A stretch of 64,000 bases of DNA, taken from assembly GCA_943789485.1 (NCBI GenBank), contig CALSUH010000008.1:62001-126000 (forward strand). Direction: 5' to 3'. The stretch is from an uncultured Pseudomonadales bacterium. Its GTDB lineage: Bacteria > Pseudomonadota > Gammaproteobacteria > Pseudomonadales > Pseudohongiellaceae. The notes below the pieces were generated by a model, which ran no database searches, was not told the origin of the DNA, and was given only the letters and a program-made list of their open reading frames with translations. The translations under genes and the position numbers were made by a program. This document shows positions 27,101-36,625 of this stretch, in pieces; within the stretch, counting starts at the first letter, position 1; every line of letters begins with the position of its first letter.

Positions 27101-28411
27101 TTACTTGTTTCGATCAGCCATCGCGTCTTGTATGCCATACAAGCCAATAAGAGCCGCGGCCCCCAATGGGGAAACTGAATGAAATGGTATCCAGGGGATC
27201 TTCTTATCCACTGGTAGTATCAAATCTTCACTCTCAGAATCACCCTGGCAGAAGCTGAGCTCTCTGCCGAGTAAGGTAGCCATGGCAATACCACGACCAC
27301 TATAGCCTTGAGCGGCCCATACGCCATCGGCGAGACGGAGTATTCGCGGAAACTGATCGGTACTGATTGCAATCCAACCACTCCAGCTTTCACCCCACTC
27401 GACAGATCCAATAGCGGGGTATACGTCTTTGAGGCGCTGTCTAGCGACTTTTAAGTCTGCTTTACCTTTGGCGCCCACGGCGGGGCCGCCGACACCTAGA
27501 TGTATCTGCCCACTGGGAAGCTTTCTGATGCCAGACCAGAGCTGTCGAGTATCAGTTATAAAGTGGTTCTGAGGGAGAATGTCAGCTAACTGAGCTGGAT
27601 CAATAGCAGCGGTGGTCGCGCCAAAGCCTCGCACAGGGATAAAGCCTTTCTCGAGCCCTGGCCAAACACCCTTTGTGTAAGCATTCGTGCAAAAGTACAC
27701 ATTCTCGCAGTCAACGCTGCCCTTGGGAGTCTCGACCCGCCAAGTTCTATTTTGCCTTTGCTTCACATCAACCGCGGGAGTATTGGTGTATTGTTTTGCT
27801 CCTAGTTGATGAGCCGTCTTGAACAGGCCACGCGCATAAGCGTAGGGGTTAACCGATAACGCGCGTCTATCAATTAGACCACCGCGGTAGTAGTCACTGC
27901 CAATGACTTGGCTAAATTCGGCGGCATTGAGATATTCAACATCTGCATCCCGTGCTTGCCAGTATTCGGCGCGTTTTTGCAGTTTTTTATAGAATGGCTT
28001 TGAGTGGGCTCCGAAAGCCCATCCACCACCCGCAAAAGCGGCGTTTATATTGTAGCGATTGAGTAATTTAGAAACGAGTGCGGGGCCATGCGCCAGAGCA
28101 TCAATTAGCCGAGTGCCGCGTTGTTCGCCATAGTGGCGGATTATCGCTTCTTCGCTGTTTTTGTGGCAGGGCACGACTGAACCGAAAGCACGTCCAGATC
28201 CTCCCCAGCCAGGCTCTTTAGCTTCAAGCTGTACGACTGACTTTCCCGATTCACGAAGGTGCACGGCTAGTGTGCTGCCGGTAATTCCAGCGCCAATCAC
28301 TACGGCGTCTGCTTGGATTACGTCAAGCAATGCCTCTCTTTCGAATTCGCTTGAATCCTCATTTTGATAGGCCGCGGGTATACTGTAAGGCTCACGAACA
28401 ATAGATGACAT
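27101..28411 (-). CDS. FAD-dependent amine oxidase, DAO family (PuuB-like)
   Basis: The product of about 436 residues has the dinucleotide-binding motif VVIGAGITGSTLAVHLRESG near residue 37, then GWGGSGRAFGSVVP where this family carries the FAD-contacting loop. A C-terminal RGFGATT and GYSGRGIAMATLLG region is typical of glycine oxidase / gamma-glutamylputrescine oxidase-like enzymes. These oxidise a C-N bond to an aldehyde or keto acid with release of ammonia or an amine. The 28411 ATG is chosen over a TTG start 45 bp upstream. An aldehyde dehydrogenase nearby (29441) could take the product. Operator F lies about 60 bp upstream. Confidence 0.78.
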   Translation of the reverse strand: MSSIVREPYSIPAAYQNEDSSEFEREALLDVIQADAVVIGAGITGSTLAVHLRESGKSVVQLEAKEPGWGGSGRAFGSVVPCHKNSEEAIIRHYGEQRGTRLIDALAHGPALVSKLLNRYNINAAFAGGGWAFGAHSKPFYKKLQKRAEYWQARDADVEYLNAAEFSQVIGSDYYRGGLIDRRALSVNPYAYARGLFKTAHQLGAKQYTNTPAVDVKQRQNRTWRVETPKGSVDCENVYFCTNAYTKGVWPGLEKGFIPVRGFGATTAAIDPAQLADILPQNHFITDTRQLWSGIRKLPSGQIHLGVGGPAVGAKGKADLKVARQRLKDVYPAIGSVEWGESWSGWIAISTDQFPRILRLADGVWAAQGYSGRGIAMATLLGRELSFCQGDSESEDLILPVDKKIPWIPFHSVSPLGAAALIGLYGIQDAMADRNK

Positions 28412-28735
28412 GCTGCTTTTCTCAGTCTTGGAATTACGTTTCACACTAAATGGCAAGGTGTCTTTAGTTATTCAATTGTATAATTTAACGTTTTGTAGCG
28501 AAAACTTCAAGAGGAAGGGCATTATAAATGCTTGTTCATTGGCAAAGATTAGCCTTCAAGCATCAGCTATAGAAATCCTTACCCAGATTTCAGTGTTTGC
28601 CTATTTTAGGAGGCATCTCAGCCACATGCACGATGGACGATGCGCGCGGTCAAGGCGCTCACAGGAAAATAGCGTATGCTTCGTTGGTGAAATATGTATA
28701 CTGAGTTCAAATTTTTAGGGTAGTGAGTTTTCAGT
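28412..28735. other. Divergent intergenic region with operator F
   Basis: This 324-bp gap lies between the minus-strand FAD oxidase and the plus-strand third GntR gene. It contains operator F (28469-28512) near the oxidase and no recognisable gene. A TATACT at about 28695 could be the -10 of the GntR gene, but its -35 is unclear. Confidence 0.5.
28469..28512 (-). promoter_or_regulatory. Operator F upstream of the FAD oxidase
   Basis: The core 28469-28484 reads TATTCAATTGTATAAT and is followed by TTAACG, as at operator J. A CTTCAAG half-site at 28506-28512 is centred 32.5 bp away. The -35 match on either strand is poor, so the promoter itself is uncertain. Confidence 0.6.
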
Positions 28736-29422
28736 ATGAAAGTAGACGAATCGAAACCGCTAAGGCGCTCATTGACTGATGAAGTAAGGGATCACATCCG
28801 AGATGGTATTGCAGAGGGTCGATATTTGCCAGGTGAGTGGCTTAAAGAAGGCGCTATAGGCAAAGAACTTAAAGTTAGCCGTACACCGATCAGAGAAGCC
28901 GTTCGTATTCTGGAGGCAGAAGGATTAATCGTGATGGAGCCATGGAAAGGTATTACCGTGGCAACTCTGAGTCGTAAACAGGTATCCGAATTCTATGCAT
29001 ATAGAGAAGTGATAGAAGGACTTGCGGCCGAAATGGCAGCCAGGGTGGTTACTGAAGATGAGATAGAGAATTTGGACGCTATCCTTTTAGAATTAGAGGA
29101 AGGGGGCGACCAAACGGGGAGCGAATTAGCCAATGTAAATGAGCAGTTTCACAAAATGATATTTGATATTTCAGGAAACCGGTTTCTCAACCAATCGCTT
29201 GAAGTAATCAATACTGCGAAAATTTTAATTTGGAAGCCTGTCTACCCCACGCATAAGCGCTGGGATACGGCTCAACAAGAGCACCGCAGATTGTTCGATG
29301 CATTGCGAGCACGCGACCCAATAGCTGCCAAGGCGGTAGCGCAGGAGCATGTGCGTTCAGCCGGAATGACCCGTGTGGCAGCTATGGTAAGCGAAGCGTT
29401 AGAGGCAGATAGCTTCAAGTAA
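28736..29422 (+). CDS. GntR/FCD-family regulator, third copy
   Basis: The 228-residue product has an N-terminal winged helix with ELKVSRTPIREAVRILEAEG and a C-terminal FCD domain (NEQFHKMIFDISGN, QEHRRLFDAL, AQEHVRSAG). It is clearly more distant from the tandem pair at 12763-14388 than they are from each other. It is divergent from the FAD oxidase and convergent with the aldehyde dehydrogenase 18 bp downstream, so it may control one or both. The first metal-site residue is Asn/Glu in place of the usual Asp. Confidence 0.88.
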   Translation: MKVDESKPLRRSLTDEVRDHIRDGIAEGRYLPGEWLKEGAIGKELKVSRTPIREAVRILEAEGLIVMEPWKGITVATLSRKQVSEFYAYREVIEGLAAEMAARVVTEDEIENLDAILLELEEGGDQTGSELANVNEQFHKMIFDISGNRFLNQSLEVINTAKILIWKPVYPTHKRWDTAQQEHRRLFDALRARDPIAAKAVAQEHVRSAGMTRVAAMVSEALEADSFK

Positions 29423-29440
29423 TAAACCGTTCGTGATGAT

Positions 29441-30880
29441 TCAGTCAGCCCAGACGATTGCTTTGGTTTGCATATAAACGCGCATTCCCTGGGTTCCTTT
29501 CTCCCGGCCCAGACCACTCTCCTTATAGCCTCCAAAAGGTGTCGAGATCGATTGTTGTTTATACGTATTTATCCAGACCGTACCCGCTTGCAATTCACGA
29601 GCAACTCGCCACGCGCGTTTCAGATCGTTTGTCCAAATTCCGGAGGCCAATCCGTAGACACTATCATTAGCTTGTCTGAGTAAATCTTGCTCGTCGTCAA
29701 AAGGCAATACGGTGACCACGGGGCCGAAAACTTCTTCCTGACAAATGCTGGACTGATTGGTGACCTTGCTAATCACAGTGGCAGGATAGTAGGCCCCAGA
29801 GGCAAGCGCTCCCGCTTGGGGTATTTCACCTCCACACAGCAGATCAGCCCCTTGCTCAATTGCTCGCGTAACAAGGCTATGCACTTGATCTCGGTGCGCA
29901 AATGTAGCCAGAGGTCCTAATTCGGTCGCAGTTTCTTCAGGTGGGCCCATGACTAATTCATTGGCGCGCTCAACCAAGGTTGCTACAAACTTATCGAATA
30001 GTGAGCGCTGGATAAAAACTCTTGAGCCAGCGACACAGGATTGCCCGCTACCAGAAAATATGCCACTTATTACGCCGTTCAGCGCAGCGTCGAAGTCCGC
30101 ATCTTCAAAGACTATATTCGGAGATTTGCCGCCCAATTCTAATATTACGGGTTTCAACAAAGCGCCAGCACTCGCAGCGATCCGCTTTCCGGCTACGGGG
30201 CCACCGGTAAAGCTAATCATGCCAATATCTGGATGCTCGACTATCGACCGGCCTATATCTGAGGCCCCAGTGATGACGGACAAAACGCCGGGAGGTAAGC
30301 CGGCTTCTTCGCCAATGCGCGCATATTCCAGTGCAATGAGTGGTGTGACTTCCGATGGCTTAAGTATCACGCAATTTCCTGCAGCCAGTGCCGGTGCGAT
30401 TTTATTGGCTTCAAGCAAAGCTGGTGAATTCCAGGGAGTGATCAAGCCAACGATGCCGATGGGTTCGTTCACCGCCATTGACATATAATCTCCGCGAGAG
30501 GGGGTTACAGTCCCTTCTAAGGTTTCGCAAACCCCTGAATAATATCGAAAGCAGTTTGCTGCACCGGCAATCATTTGACGACATTCGCTTATCGTTTTGC
30601 CGTTGTCGGTCATTTGAATATGGCTGAGTTTGTCGGCGTTTGCATCAATCAGTTCACCGAACCGGTGGAGAAGTCGAGCGCGCAAATGAGGTTTTAAGTC
30701 ACGCCAGTCAGGATTATTGAATGCTTCTCGAGCACCTTTAACCGCATTGTCGACATCATCCGCCGAGGCGCCGCCGATCATTGCTACCTCACTGCCATTT
30801 GCAGGGTTTATCGAGGCAAATGGTTCGCCACCACCGGTCGTCCATTCTCCTGCGATATAAAATTCAAGTGTTTCGCTCAC
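29441..30880 (-). CDS. NAD(P)+-dependent aldehyde dehydrogenase
   Basis: The 479-residue product is a full-length ALDH superfamily enzyme that oxidises an aldehyde to its acid. It shows the cofactor segment ITPWNSPALLEANKIAPALAA, the glutamate motif LELGGKSPN, the catalytic cysteine in GSGQSCVAGSR and the C-terminal EEVFGPVV and GGYKESGLGREKG. The start is GTG at 30880 with AGGAG 8 nt upstream. Operator J lies about 180 bp upstream in the divergent region shared with hyuB. The pairing with a DAO-type oxidase suggests the aldehyde comes from amine oxidation; relatives include betaine- and gamma-glutamyl-aminobutyraldehyde dehydrogenases. Confidence 0.9.
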   Translation of the reverse strand: MSETLEFYIAGEWTTGGGEPFASINPANGSEVAMIGGASADDVDNAVKGAREAFNNPDWRDLKPHLRARLLHRFGELIDANADKLSHIQMTDNGKTISECRQMIAGAANCFRYYSGVCETLEGTVTPSRGDYMSMAVNEPIGIVGLITPWNSPALLEANKIAPALAAGNCVILKPSEVTPLIALEYARIGEEAGLPPGVLSVITGASDIGRSIVEHPDIGMISFTGGPVAGKRIAASAGALLKPVILELGGKSPNIVFEDADFDAALNGVISGIFSGSGQSCVAGSRVFIQRSLFDKFVATLVERANELVMGPPEETATELGPLATFAHRDQVHSLVTRAIEQGADLLCGGEIPQAGALASGAYYPATVISKVTNQSSICQEEVFGPVVTVLPFDDEQDLLRQANDSVYGLASGIWTNDLKRAWRVARELQAGTVWINTYKQQSISTPFGGYKESGLGREKGTQGMRVYMQTKAIVWAD

Positions 30881-31046
30881 CTAATATTCTCCTGCTGGGT
30901 CAATGTTATTAATAATAGAGCCGCTTAGGTATTAAGCCAAATTCTAAGTGTTCTAGTGTCGTCCTTTGACAACAAATAGCTGTCAAGCAATTGCAGGGCT
31001 CTAATGGAGCTATTCCCTACTTCCCCTTGCTCAATCGTATAAGTTC

Positions 31047-31100
31047 TTGACTAGTTTTATTCAATTGTATAAATTAACGTTTATATAGGGTGAATACAAG
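31047..31100 (+). promoter_or_regulatory. Promoter and operator J for the hyu operon
   Basis: TTGACT (31047-31052), a 15-bp spacer and TATAAA (31068-31073) form the promoter. The core 31058-31073 is exactly TATTCAATTGTATAAA and is followed by TTAACG. An ATACAAG half-site at 31094-31100 is centred 31.5 bp from the core. The divergent aldehyde dehydrogenase may share this site. Confidence 0.75.
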
Positions 31101-31177
31101 TATTTTGTGTCAGGTCATTGCTAAGACCTTGATGTTTGAAAATACAAAGCGAAATACAGCATTGAGGATATAGACCA

Positions 31178-32857
31178 TTGACTGAGCAGAAGAAGAACGA
31201 TTTTGACCCGGTAACTTTAGAAATCCTCTGGTCGAGATTGATCTCTATCGCGGACGAATCGGCAGCAGCGTTGTTGCGCACTGCGTTTTCAACGCTGGTG
31301 CGTGAATCTAATGATTTCTGTACTGTCTTGATGGATGCCGAGTGTAATTGCTTAGCAGAAAATACCGGCGGCATCCCTTCCTTTGTCGGCATGTTGCCAA
31401 GCTCTGTACGAGACTTTATCGACCGCATCCCTATTGAAGAGTGGCGCCCCGGCGATTGTATTATTACCAATGATCCGTGGATTGGCTCCGGTCATTTGCC
31501 AGACATTACTATGGCGTCACCTATTTTCTACAAAGATAAGCTGGTGGCTTTCTCCGGTTCGATTGCGCACCTTCCCGATATTGGCGGTTCAGGCTGGGGT
31601 TCCGATTCTCGCGAACTGGTTGAAGAAGGTTTGCGCATCATGCCAGTGAAATTCATCCGTGAAAATGTAGAGGACCCCTTTGTAGGCGAAACGATTCGCT
31701 CGAATGTTCGCGTGCCTGATCAAGTCATTGGAGATATCTACGCTCAGGTCGCTGCGCAGCGGGTGTGCGCTAAAGGCGTCCAGCAATTCCTTGAAGATAC
31801 TGGACTGGATGAACTCACTAGTCTCTCTGAAGCATTGCGTAGCCGAGCAGAGCATGCAATGAGAACGGCCATTGAAGCCGTACCCGATGGGAGTTGGCAT
31901 GCCTCGGTCGATGCTGACGGCTTTGATGATGAAGAGACGCATATTGAATGTGAGCTAACTATAAAAGGCTCTGACCTTCATCTCGATTTTGCCGGCACCT
32001 CGCCACAAATAGCCCGCGGAATTAACTCGGTCTTGAAGTACACCTATTCCTATGCGACTTATCCCATTAAGTGCGCGCTCGATCCTGATAGCCCACGAAA
32101 TGAGGGTTCGTTCTTACCGGTTACTGTCTCAGCACCGGTGGGATCCATACTTAATCCGACTTCGCCCGCCCCAACAGCAGCGCGACATTTAACTGGGCAC
32201 TTTCTGCCTGGTGTTATCTACAGATGCCTTGCGCAAATTGTTCCCGAAAAAGTGAGTGCGGACTCGGGAAGTTCACCAACACTACGTACAGTCTATGGCG
32301 GTGTTGATCTTCATGGTAATCGATTCAATCAAGTTTTGTTTGCCTGTGGCGGCCTAGGTGCGAATCATCGCATGGACGGCTATGCCTGTACGGCTTTCCC
32401 TTCGAATACGGGTGTGGGTAGCATCGAGGCGCTGGAAAGTGCGTCACCTTTGCGCGTATGGAAAAAAGAGTTGGCGAAGGACTCCGGTGGCGCTGGCGAA
32501 TTCCGCGGTGGATTGGGACAGGACATTGAAATTGAAGTGCTATCCAAATCTCCTGTCAATCTGTCTACATTGGCGGATCGCGGAAAATATCCTCCTATGG
32601 GAATTCTTGGGGCTAAAAACGGCTCTCTCTCGAAAGTTGAGCTGAGCGATGGATCCCATGCTCATCTAAAGTCCCGCGACGTGTTGAAGCCAGGTGAGTT
32701 GCTTAAGTTGCACTTTCCCGGTGGTGGTGGATTCGGTAAACCCGAAGCGCGTGATCCGGCCTCTATCCAGAAAGATATTGATAATGGCTACGTCTCAATA
32801 GAAGCTGCGAAAGCAGAATATGGCTATGTGGCATTGAATGAATCAGGATCTAAGTAA
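31178..32857 (+). CDS. hyuB: Hydantoinase B / oxoprolinase-family subunit
   Basis: The 559-residue product is a complete HyuB-type subunit: FDPVTLEILWSRLISIADE at the N-terminus, then the conserved GDCIITNDPWIGSGHLPDIT and, near the end, GGAGEFRGGLGQD and FPGGGGFGKP. HyuA/HyuB pairs form ATP-dependent amide-ring or carboxylating enzymes such as N-methylhydantoinase, 5-oxoprolinase, caprolactamase and acetophenone carboxylase. Which substrate applies here cannot be told. It starts with TTG at 31178, 9 nt after a GAGGA, and heads a five-gene operon behind operator J. The hyuA gene follows after 33 bp. Confidence 0.88.
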   Translation: MTEQKKNDFDPVTLEILWSRLISIADESAAALLRTAFSTLVRESNDFCTVLMDAECNCLAENTGGIPSFVGMLPSSVRDFIDRIPIEEWRPGDCIITNDPWIGSGHLPDITMASPIFYKDKLVAFSGSIAHLPDIGGSGWGSDSRELVEEGLRIMPVKFIRENVEDPFVGETIRSNVRVPDQVIGDIYAQVAAQRVCAKGVQQFLEDTGLDELTSLSEALRSRAEHAMRTAIEAVPDGSWHASVDADGFDDEETHIECELTIKGSDLHLDFAGTSPQIARGINSVLKYTYSYATYPIKCALDPDSPRNEGSFLPVTVSAPVGSILNPTSPAPTAARHLTGHFLPGVIYRCLAQIVPEKVSADSGSSPTLRTVYGGVDLHGNRFNQVLFACGGLGANHRMDGYACTAFPSNTGVGSIEALESASPLRVWKKELAKDSGGAGEFRGGLGQDIEIEVLSKSPVNLSTLADRGKYPPMGILGAKNGSLSKVELSDGSHAHLKSRDVLKPGELLKLHFPGGGGFGKPEARDPASIQKDIDNGYVSIEAAKAEYGYVALNESGSK

Positions 32858-32890
32858 GTACCTGAACGATCGTTTAAGAGAAACTGAGAA

Positions 32891-34990
32891 ATGCAGAAAA
32901 GAATTAGAATAGGTGTTGATGTTGGTGGCACCTTTACAGACTTCGTACTAGTCGATGAACACCGGGATATGATATTTACCGGCAAGCAGTTAACGACGCC
33001 AACTGATCCCGGTAAGGCGATCTGTGAAGGGGTGGCGCGTATCGCCCTTGAAGCGGGTGTCGAAATGTCACAGCTCGATGGTATCGTGCATGGTACGACC
33101 CTGGTAACGAACGCGGTTATCGAACGTCTAGGCGCAAAAGTAGGACTAATTACTACCGCCGGTTTTCGTGACGTATTAGAAGTAGGGCATGAAATGCGCT
33201 ACGACCTGTACGATTTATTTCTCGAAAAGCCTGAGCCTTTAGTACCTCGTAATCTGCGACTTACGGTGAGTGAGCGTATTAGTTCGGATGGCGAAATTCT
33301 AGTCGAACTTGATGAGGCTGGATTGAAGGCGGCGAGCGATGAACTGGTTGCACAAGGAGTCGATGCGATAGCGGTTTGTTTCATAAATGCTTATATCAAT
33401 GCAGAGCACGAGAAACGTGCTAGTGACATTATACTTGCCGACTACCCTGATCTACCCGTGACAATATCAACGGTAGTCGCTCCCGAAATTCGGGAATACG
33501 AGCGCACCTGTACGGCTGTTGCAAATGCCTATGTATTGCCCTTGATGCGTCGCTATATTACTGATTTGCAAGAGAAGTTGACGGAGCTGGGCCTGAAAGG
33601 CCCATTAAATGTGATGCTCTCCGGTGGTGGCATAGCGGCACTTCGCGTGGCTCAGGAGGCCCCAATTCAAATGATTGAGTCGGGGCCAGCTGCAGGCGCT
33701 ATTTCAGGCTCCTACTACGGTAAATTAACCGATACTAAATCGGTGATTGCCTTCGATATGGGAGGCACGACAGCGAAAATGTGCCTTATTGAAGACTTCG
33801 AGCCGGAGCATGCGAATACTTTTGAAGCAGGTCGAGTACGTCGCTTTCGTAAAGGCTCAGGTATTCCACTTAAGGTTCCGGTTATTGATTTAATCGAGAT
33901 TGGTGCTGGAGGTGGCTCGATCTCTCGCCTTGATGCTATGGGGCTGCTAAAAGTAGGTCCTGATAGTGCGGCCTCTGAACCTGGACCTGTTTGTTATGGT
34001 TTGGGCGGCGAAGATCCCACGGTTACCGACGCTGACTTGTTGTTGGGTTACTTGTCGCCGGACTATTTTCTTGGTGGTGAAATGTCGCTCAACGTTGATG
34101 TAGTAAGCGAAGCGATTGATGGAAAACTTGCAGGCCCTTCTGGCATGGACGTGACCGCTATTGCTGCGGGGATTCATGCCATCGTGAATAACAATATGGC
34201 GGCGGCAACACGCTCACATATAGCAGAAAAAGGTCGCGATCCACGTCGATATACCTTGGTGGCCACCGGTGGTGCGGGTCCTGTGCATGCCTATGGCGTG
34301 GCCAAGCAACTCAAACTCAATCGTTTTATCTGTCCCTTGGGTGCCGGTGTTTCTTCAGCGCTTGGTTTTTTAATTGCGGCTCCCGCTACTGAAGGTGTTC
34401 ACAGCTATGTGTCGCTTATTGACCAACTTGATGTAGAAAAAGTACATAAGATATACCAGGACATGTCAGAAACAGCGATTCAGTCGCTGGTTGAAGCGGG
34501 TGGTGATGTAAACACGATCACTATCAAGCAGCGTGTGGAAATGCGCTACAAGGGGCAGGGTTTTGAAATCGCAGTCGAGCTGCCAGATGACTTAACTGAC
34601 ATTGACCTACCCGAATTTCTCAAGGCTAGCTTTCTGGCGCGTTATAGCGAAATGTTTGGTCGCAGCATCTCAGACGTTGCTATAGAAACGGTGACATGGC
34701 GTATTAGTGCTTCTGGTCCAACGCCGAATATTCAACTAAATTTCGAAGGTCAACAAATTGATCGCGGGGCAGCGGACAAGGGTGAACGTCAGGTTTACTT
34801 CCCAGAGACGGGTTACGCGCCCTGCAAAATTTACAATCGATATGGCCTTGCCGCCGGCACCAGTTTTTCTGGGCCAGCGGTGATTGAAGAGCGTGAATCA
34901 ACTGTTGTCGCAGGACCGGATACGACTATAACCGTTGATGATCACTTAAATCTGATAATCGATATTCATTACGACCAAATTAAGGATTAG
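32891..34990 (+). CDS. hyuA: Hydantoinase A / oxoprolinase-family ATPase subunit
   Basis: The 699-residue product begins with the family's phosphate motif GVDVGGTFTDFVLVDE. It has a second actin-like motif FDMGGTTAKMCLIEDFEP in the middle and RDPRRYTLVATGGAGPVHA after it, as in N-methylhydantoinase and acetone/acetophenone carboxylase subunits. It is the ATP-using partner of HyuB. The stop is 9 bp before the TPP enzyme gene. Length and motifs are normal. Confidence 0.9.
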   Translation: MQKRIRIGVDVGGTFTDFVLVDEHRDMIFTGKQLTTPTDPGKAICEGVARIALEAGVEMSQLDGIVHGTTLVTNAVIERLGAKVGLITTAGFRDVLEVGHEMRYDLYDLFLEKPEPLVPRNLRLTVSERISSDGEILVELDEAGLKAASDELVAQGVDAIAVCFINAYINAEHEKRASDIILADYPDLPVTISTVVAPEIREYERTCTAVANAYVLPLMRRYITDLQEKLTELGLKGPLNVMLSGGGIAALRVAQEAPIQMIESGPAAGAISGSYYGKLTDTKSVIAFDMGGTTAKMCLIEDFEPEHANTFEAGRVRRFRKGSGIPLKVPVIDLIEIGAGGGSISRLDAMGLLKVGPDSAASEPGPVCYGLGGEDPTVTDADLLLGYLSPDYFLGGEMSLNVDVVSEAIDGKLAGPSGMDVTAIAAGIHAIVNNNMAAATRSHIAEKGRDPRRYTLVATGGAGPVHAYGVAKQLKLNRFICPLGAGVSSALGFLIAAPATEGVHSYVSLIDQLDVEKVHKIYQDMSETAIQSLVEAGGDVNTITIKQRVEMRYKGQGFEIAVELPDDLTDIDLPEFLKASFLARYSEMFGRSISDVAIETVTWRISASGPTPNIQLNFEGQQIDRGAADKGERQVYFPETGYAPCKIYNRYGLAAGTSFSGPAVIEERESTVVAGPDTTITVDDHLNLIIDIHYDQIKD

Positions 34991-34999
34991 GAACAAACC

Positions 35000-36613
35000 A
35001 TGAGTAATACTGTAGAAGTACTAGCGGAAGCCTTTCGTGATGTAGGTACGCCTTTTATCGTTGGTCATCCGGGCGGTGATACCGTGCACTTAATGGACGC
35101 TGCTCGTGAGCGTGACATGCGCTATATCTTAATGAAGCAAGAGGTTGCGGGAGCGATGCTCGCGGCGACCTGGGGTGAAATTACCGGCAGCCCGGGCCTT
35201 TGTACCTCAACCCGTGGTCCGGGTGCGACGAATATGGTGAACGGGGTTGCCTATGCCTGGCTAGATCGTGCCCCTTTGATTGCACTTACCGATCAATATC
35301 CAACAGACATTTTCGAGACGAGATTGCGCCAGACTATTGATCATCAAAAAATATTTTCTCCAATCACTAAGTGGAATACTACTCTGCAGGCGAACACGGC
35401 GAGTTTGCAAATTCGTCATGCGTTTCAGGTTGCTACATCAGGGACACCTGGCCCTGTGCATATTGATATCCCATCGCCAGAAATTACCAAACAAGCTACT
35501 CCTTTGGTGGGTGAACCAAAACTATTGATACCAGAGCGTGTATCCATCGAGCCGGATCGAAAAGCATTAGCTAAGCCGCTGGACATGATCTCAAAGGCAC
35601 GTAAGCCGATTATATTGGCTGGCCTTGGCGTTTACTGGAATAAGGCTTCTGCTGAGCTGGTTGCATTAGCCGAAAAACTTGGCGCACCGGTACTAACCAC
35701 TTCTAAATGTAAGGGCGCGATTCCTGAAGATCACGAATTGAGTGCGGGTTGTATCATCGGTGGTACCATTGAGCGTGAGCTGGTTAACCAGTCAGACTTA
35801 ATTATTACGATCGGGCTAGACATTGTTGAACTTCAACCTAAGCCATGGCCTTACACGCTTCCAGTGTTATCACTTGCTAATGTTCCATCACTAGATTGCT
35901 TAATTCCTTTCGATATGGAAATGGTCGGCGATATCAAATTGATAGTTCACGGACTGACTGAATTTTGTGAATCGGGCCAGGGCTGGGGATTAAAAGCGGC
36001 GAGTGATTTTCGAATCGCCGTTTCCAATGCGCTGAATACGCCTTGTAAGGGCCTGTCGCCTCAGGCGGCGATGGAAGCAGCCTGCGATGTGTTGCCGCGA
36101 GATACAGTGGCCACTTGTGATGCGGGTGCGAGCCGTTTACTGGTTGTACAAAAGTGGAAATCTCATGGTGAACGCAATTTCCTTACCTCAAATGGACTGG
36201 GTAGCATGGGTTATGCGATACCCGGTGCATTAGCAGCTCGATTGGCGCGCCCTAAAAGTCCGGTTGTCGCTTTCGCCGGCGATGGTGGCTTTATGATGGC
36301 AGTTGCCGAATTGCAAACTTCAGTCAAAGAAAACTTACCCATTATCGTTGTTGTTTTCGATGACGAGGAAATTGCACTGATTCGAATCAAGCAGGCGCTT
36401 AAAGGCAAGAAAAGATTCGGCGTTGGTATTGGAGGCTTAAATTGGGAAGCCCTCGCGCAAGGTTTTGGTGCCGATGGCGTTGTCGTAGATACCGCACATA
36501 AGCTCGGTGATGCCTTAACGGCAGCACTTAAAACTGGGCGCACAACCTTAATTGCTGCTCGTATAGACGGTTCCGGTTATATCGATCAATTTAACGCACT
36601 GCGTGAAGTGTAG
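35000..36613 (+). CDS. Thiamin diphosphate enzyme of the acetolactate synthase group
   Basis: The 537-residue product has the three-domain TPP fold. The catalytic glutamate is Glu48 (LMKQEVAGAML), and TPP/Mg binding is by GDGGFMMAVAELQ near residue 425. The motif should end in two Asn, but here reads VVVFDDEE, with Asp at the first Asn position. Having Glu48 argues against glyoxylate carboligase, which has Val there. It could be a 2-oxoacid decarboxylase, a carboligase or a sulfonate/oxalyl-type lyase. It lies inside the hyu operon, 9 bp after hyuA and 12 bp before the SDR gene, so it probably acts on a keto acid or aldehyde from the same pathway. Confidence 0.8.
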   Translation: MSNTVEVLAEAFRDVGTPFIVGHPGGDTVHLMDAARERDMRYILMKQEVAGAMLAATWGEITGSPGLCTSTRGPGATNMVNGVAYAWLDRAPLIALTDQYPTDIFETRLRQTIDHQKIFSPITKWNTTLQANTASLQIRHAFQVATSGTPGPVHIDIPSPEITKQATPLVGEPKLLIPERVSIEPDRKALAKPLDMISKARKPIILAGLGVYWNKASAELVALAEKLGAPVLTTSKCKGAIPEDHELSAGCIIGGTIERELVNQSDLIITIGLDIVELQPKPWPYTLPVLSLANVPSLDCLIPFDMEMVGDIKLIVHGLTEFCESGQGWGLKAASDFRIAVSNALNTPCKGLSPQAAMEAACDVLPRDTVATCDAGASRLLVVQKWKSHGERNFLTSNGLGSMGYAIPGALAARLARPKSPVVAFAGDGGFMMAVAELQTSVKENLPIIVVVFDDEEIALIRIKQALKGKKRFGVGIGGLNWEALAQGFGADGVVVDTAHKLGDALTAALKTGRTTLIAARIDGSGYIDQFNALREV

Positions 36614-36625
36614 AGGAAAATAGAA

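Noticed and set aside
35000-36613. Glyoxylate carboligase, which would fit glyoxylate from PHM/PAL
   Set aside because: The protein has the usual catalytic Glu48; glyoxylate carboligase has Val at that place.
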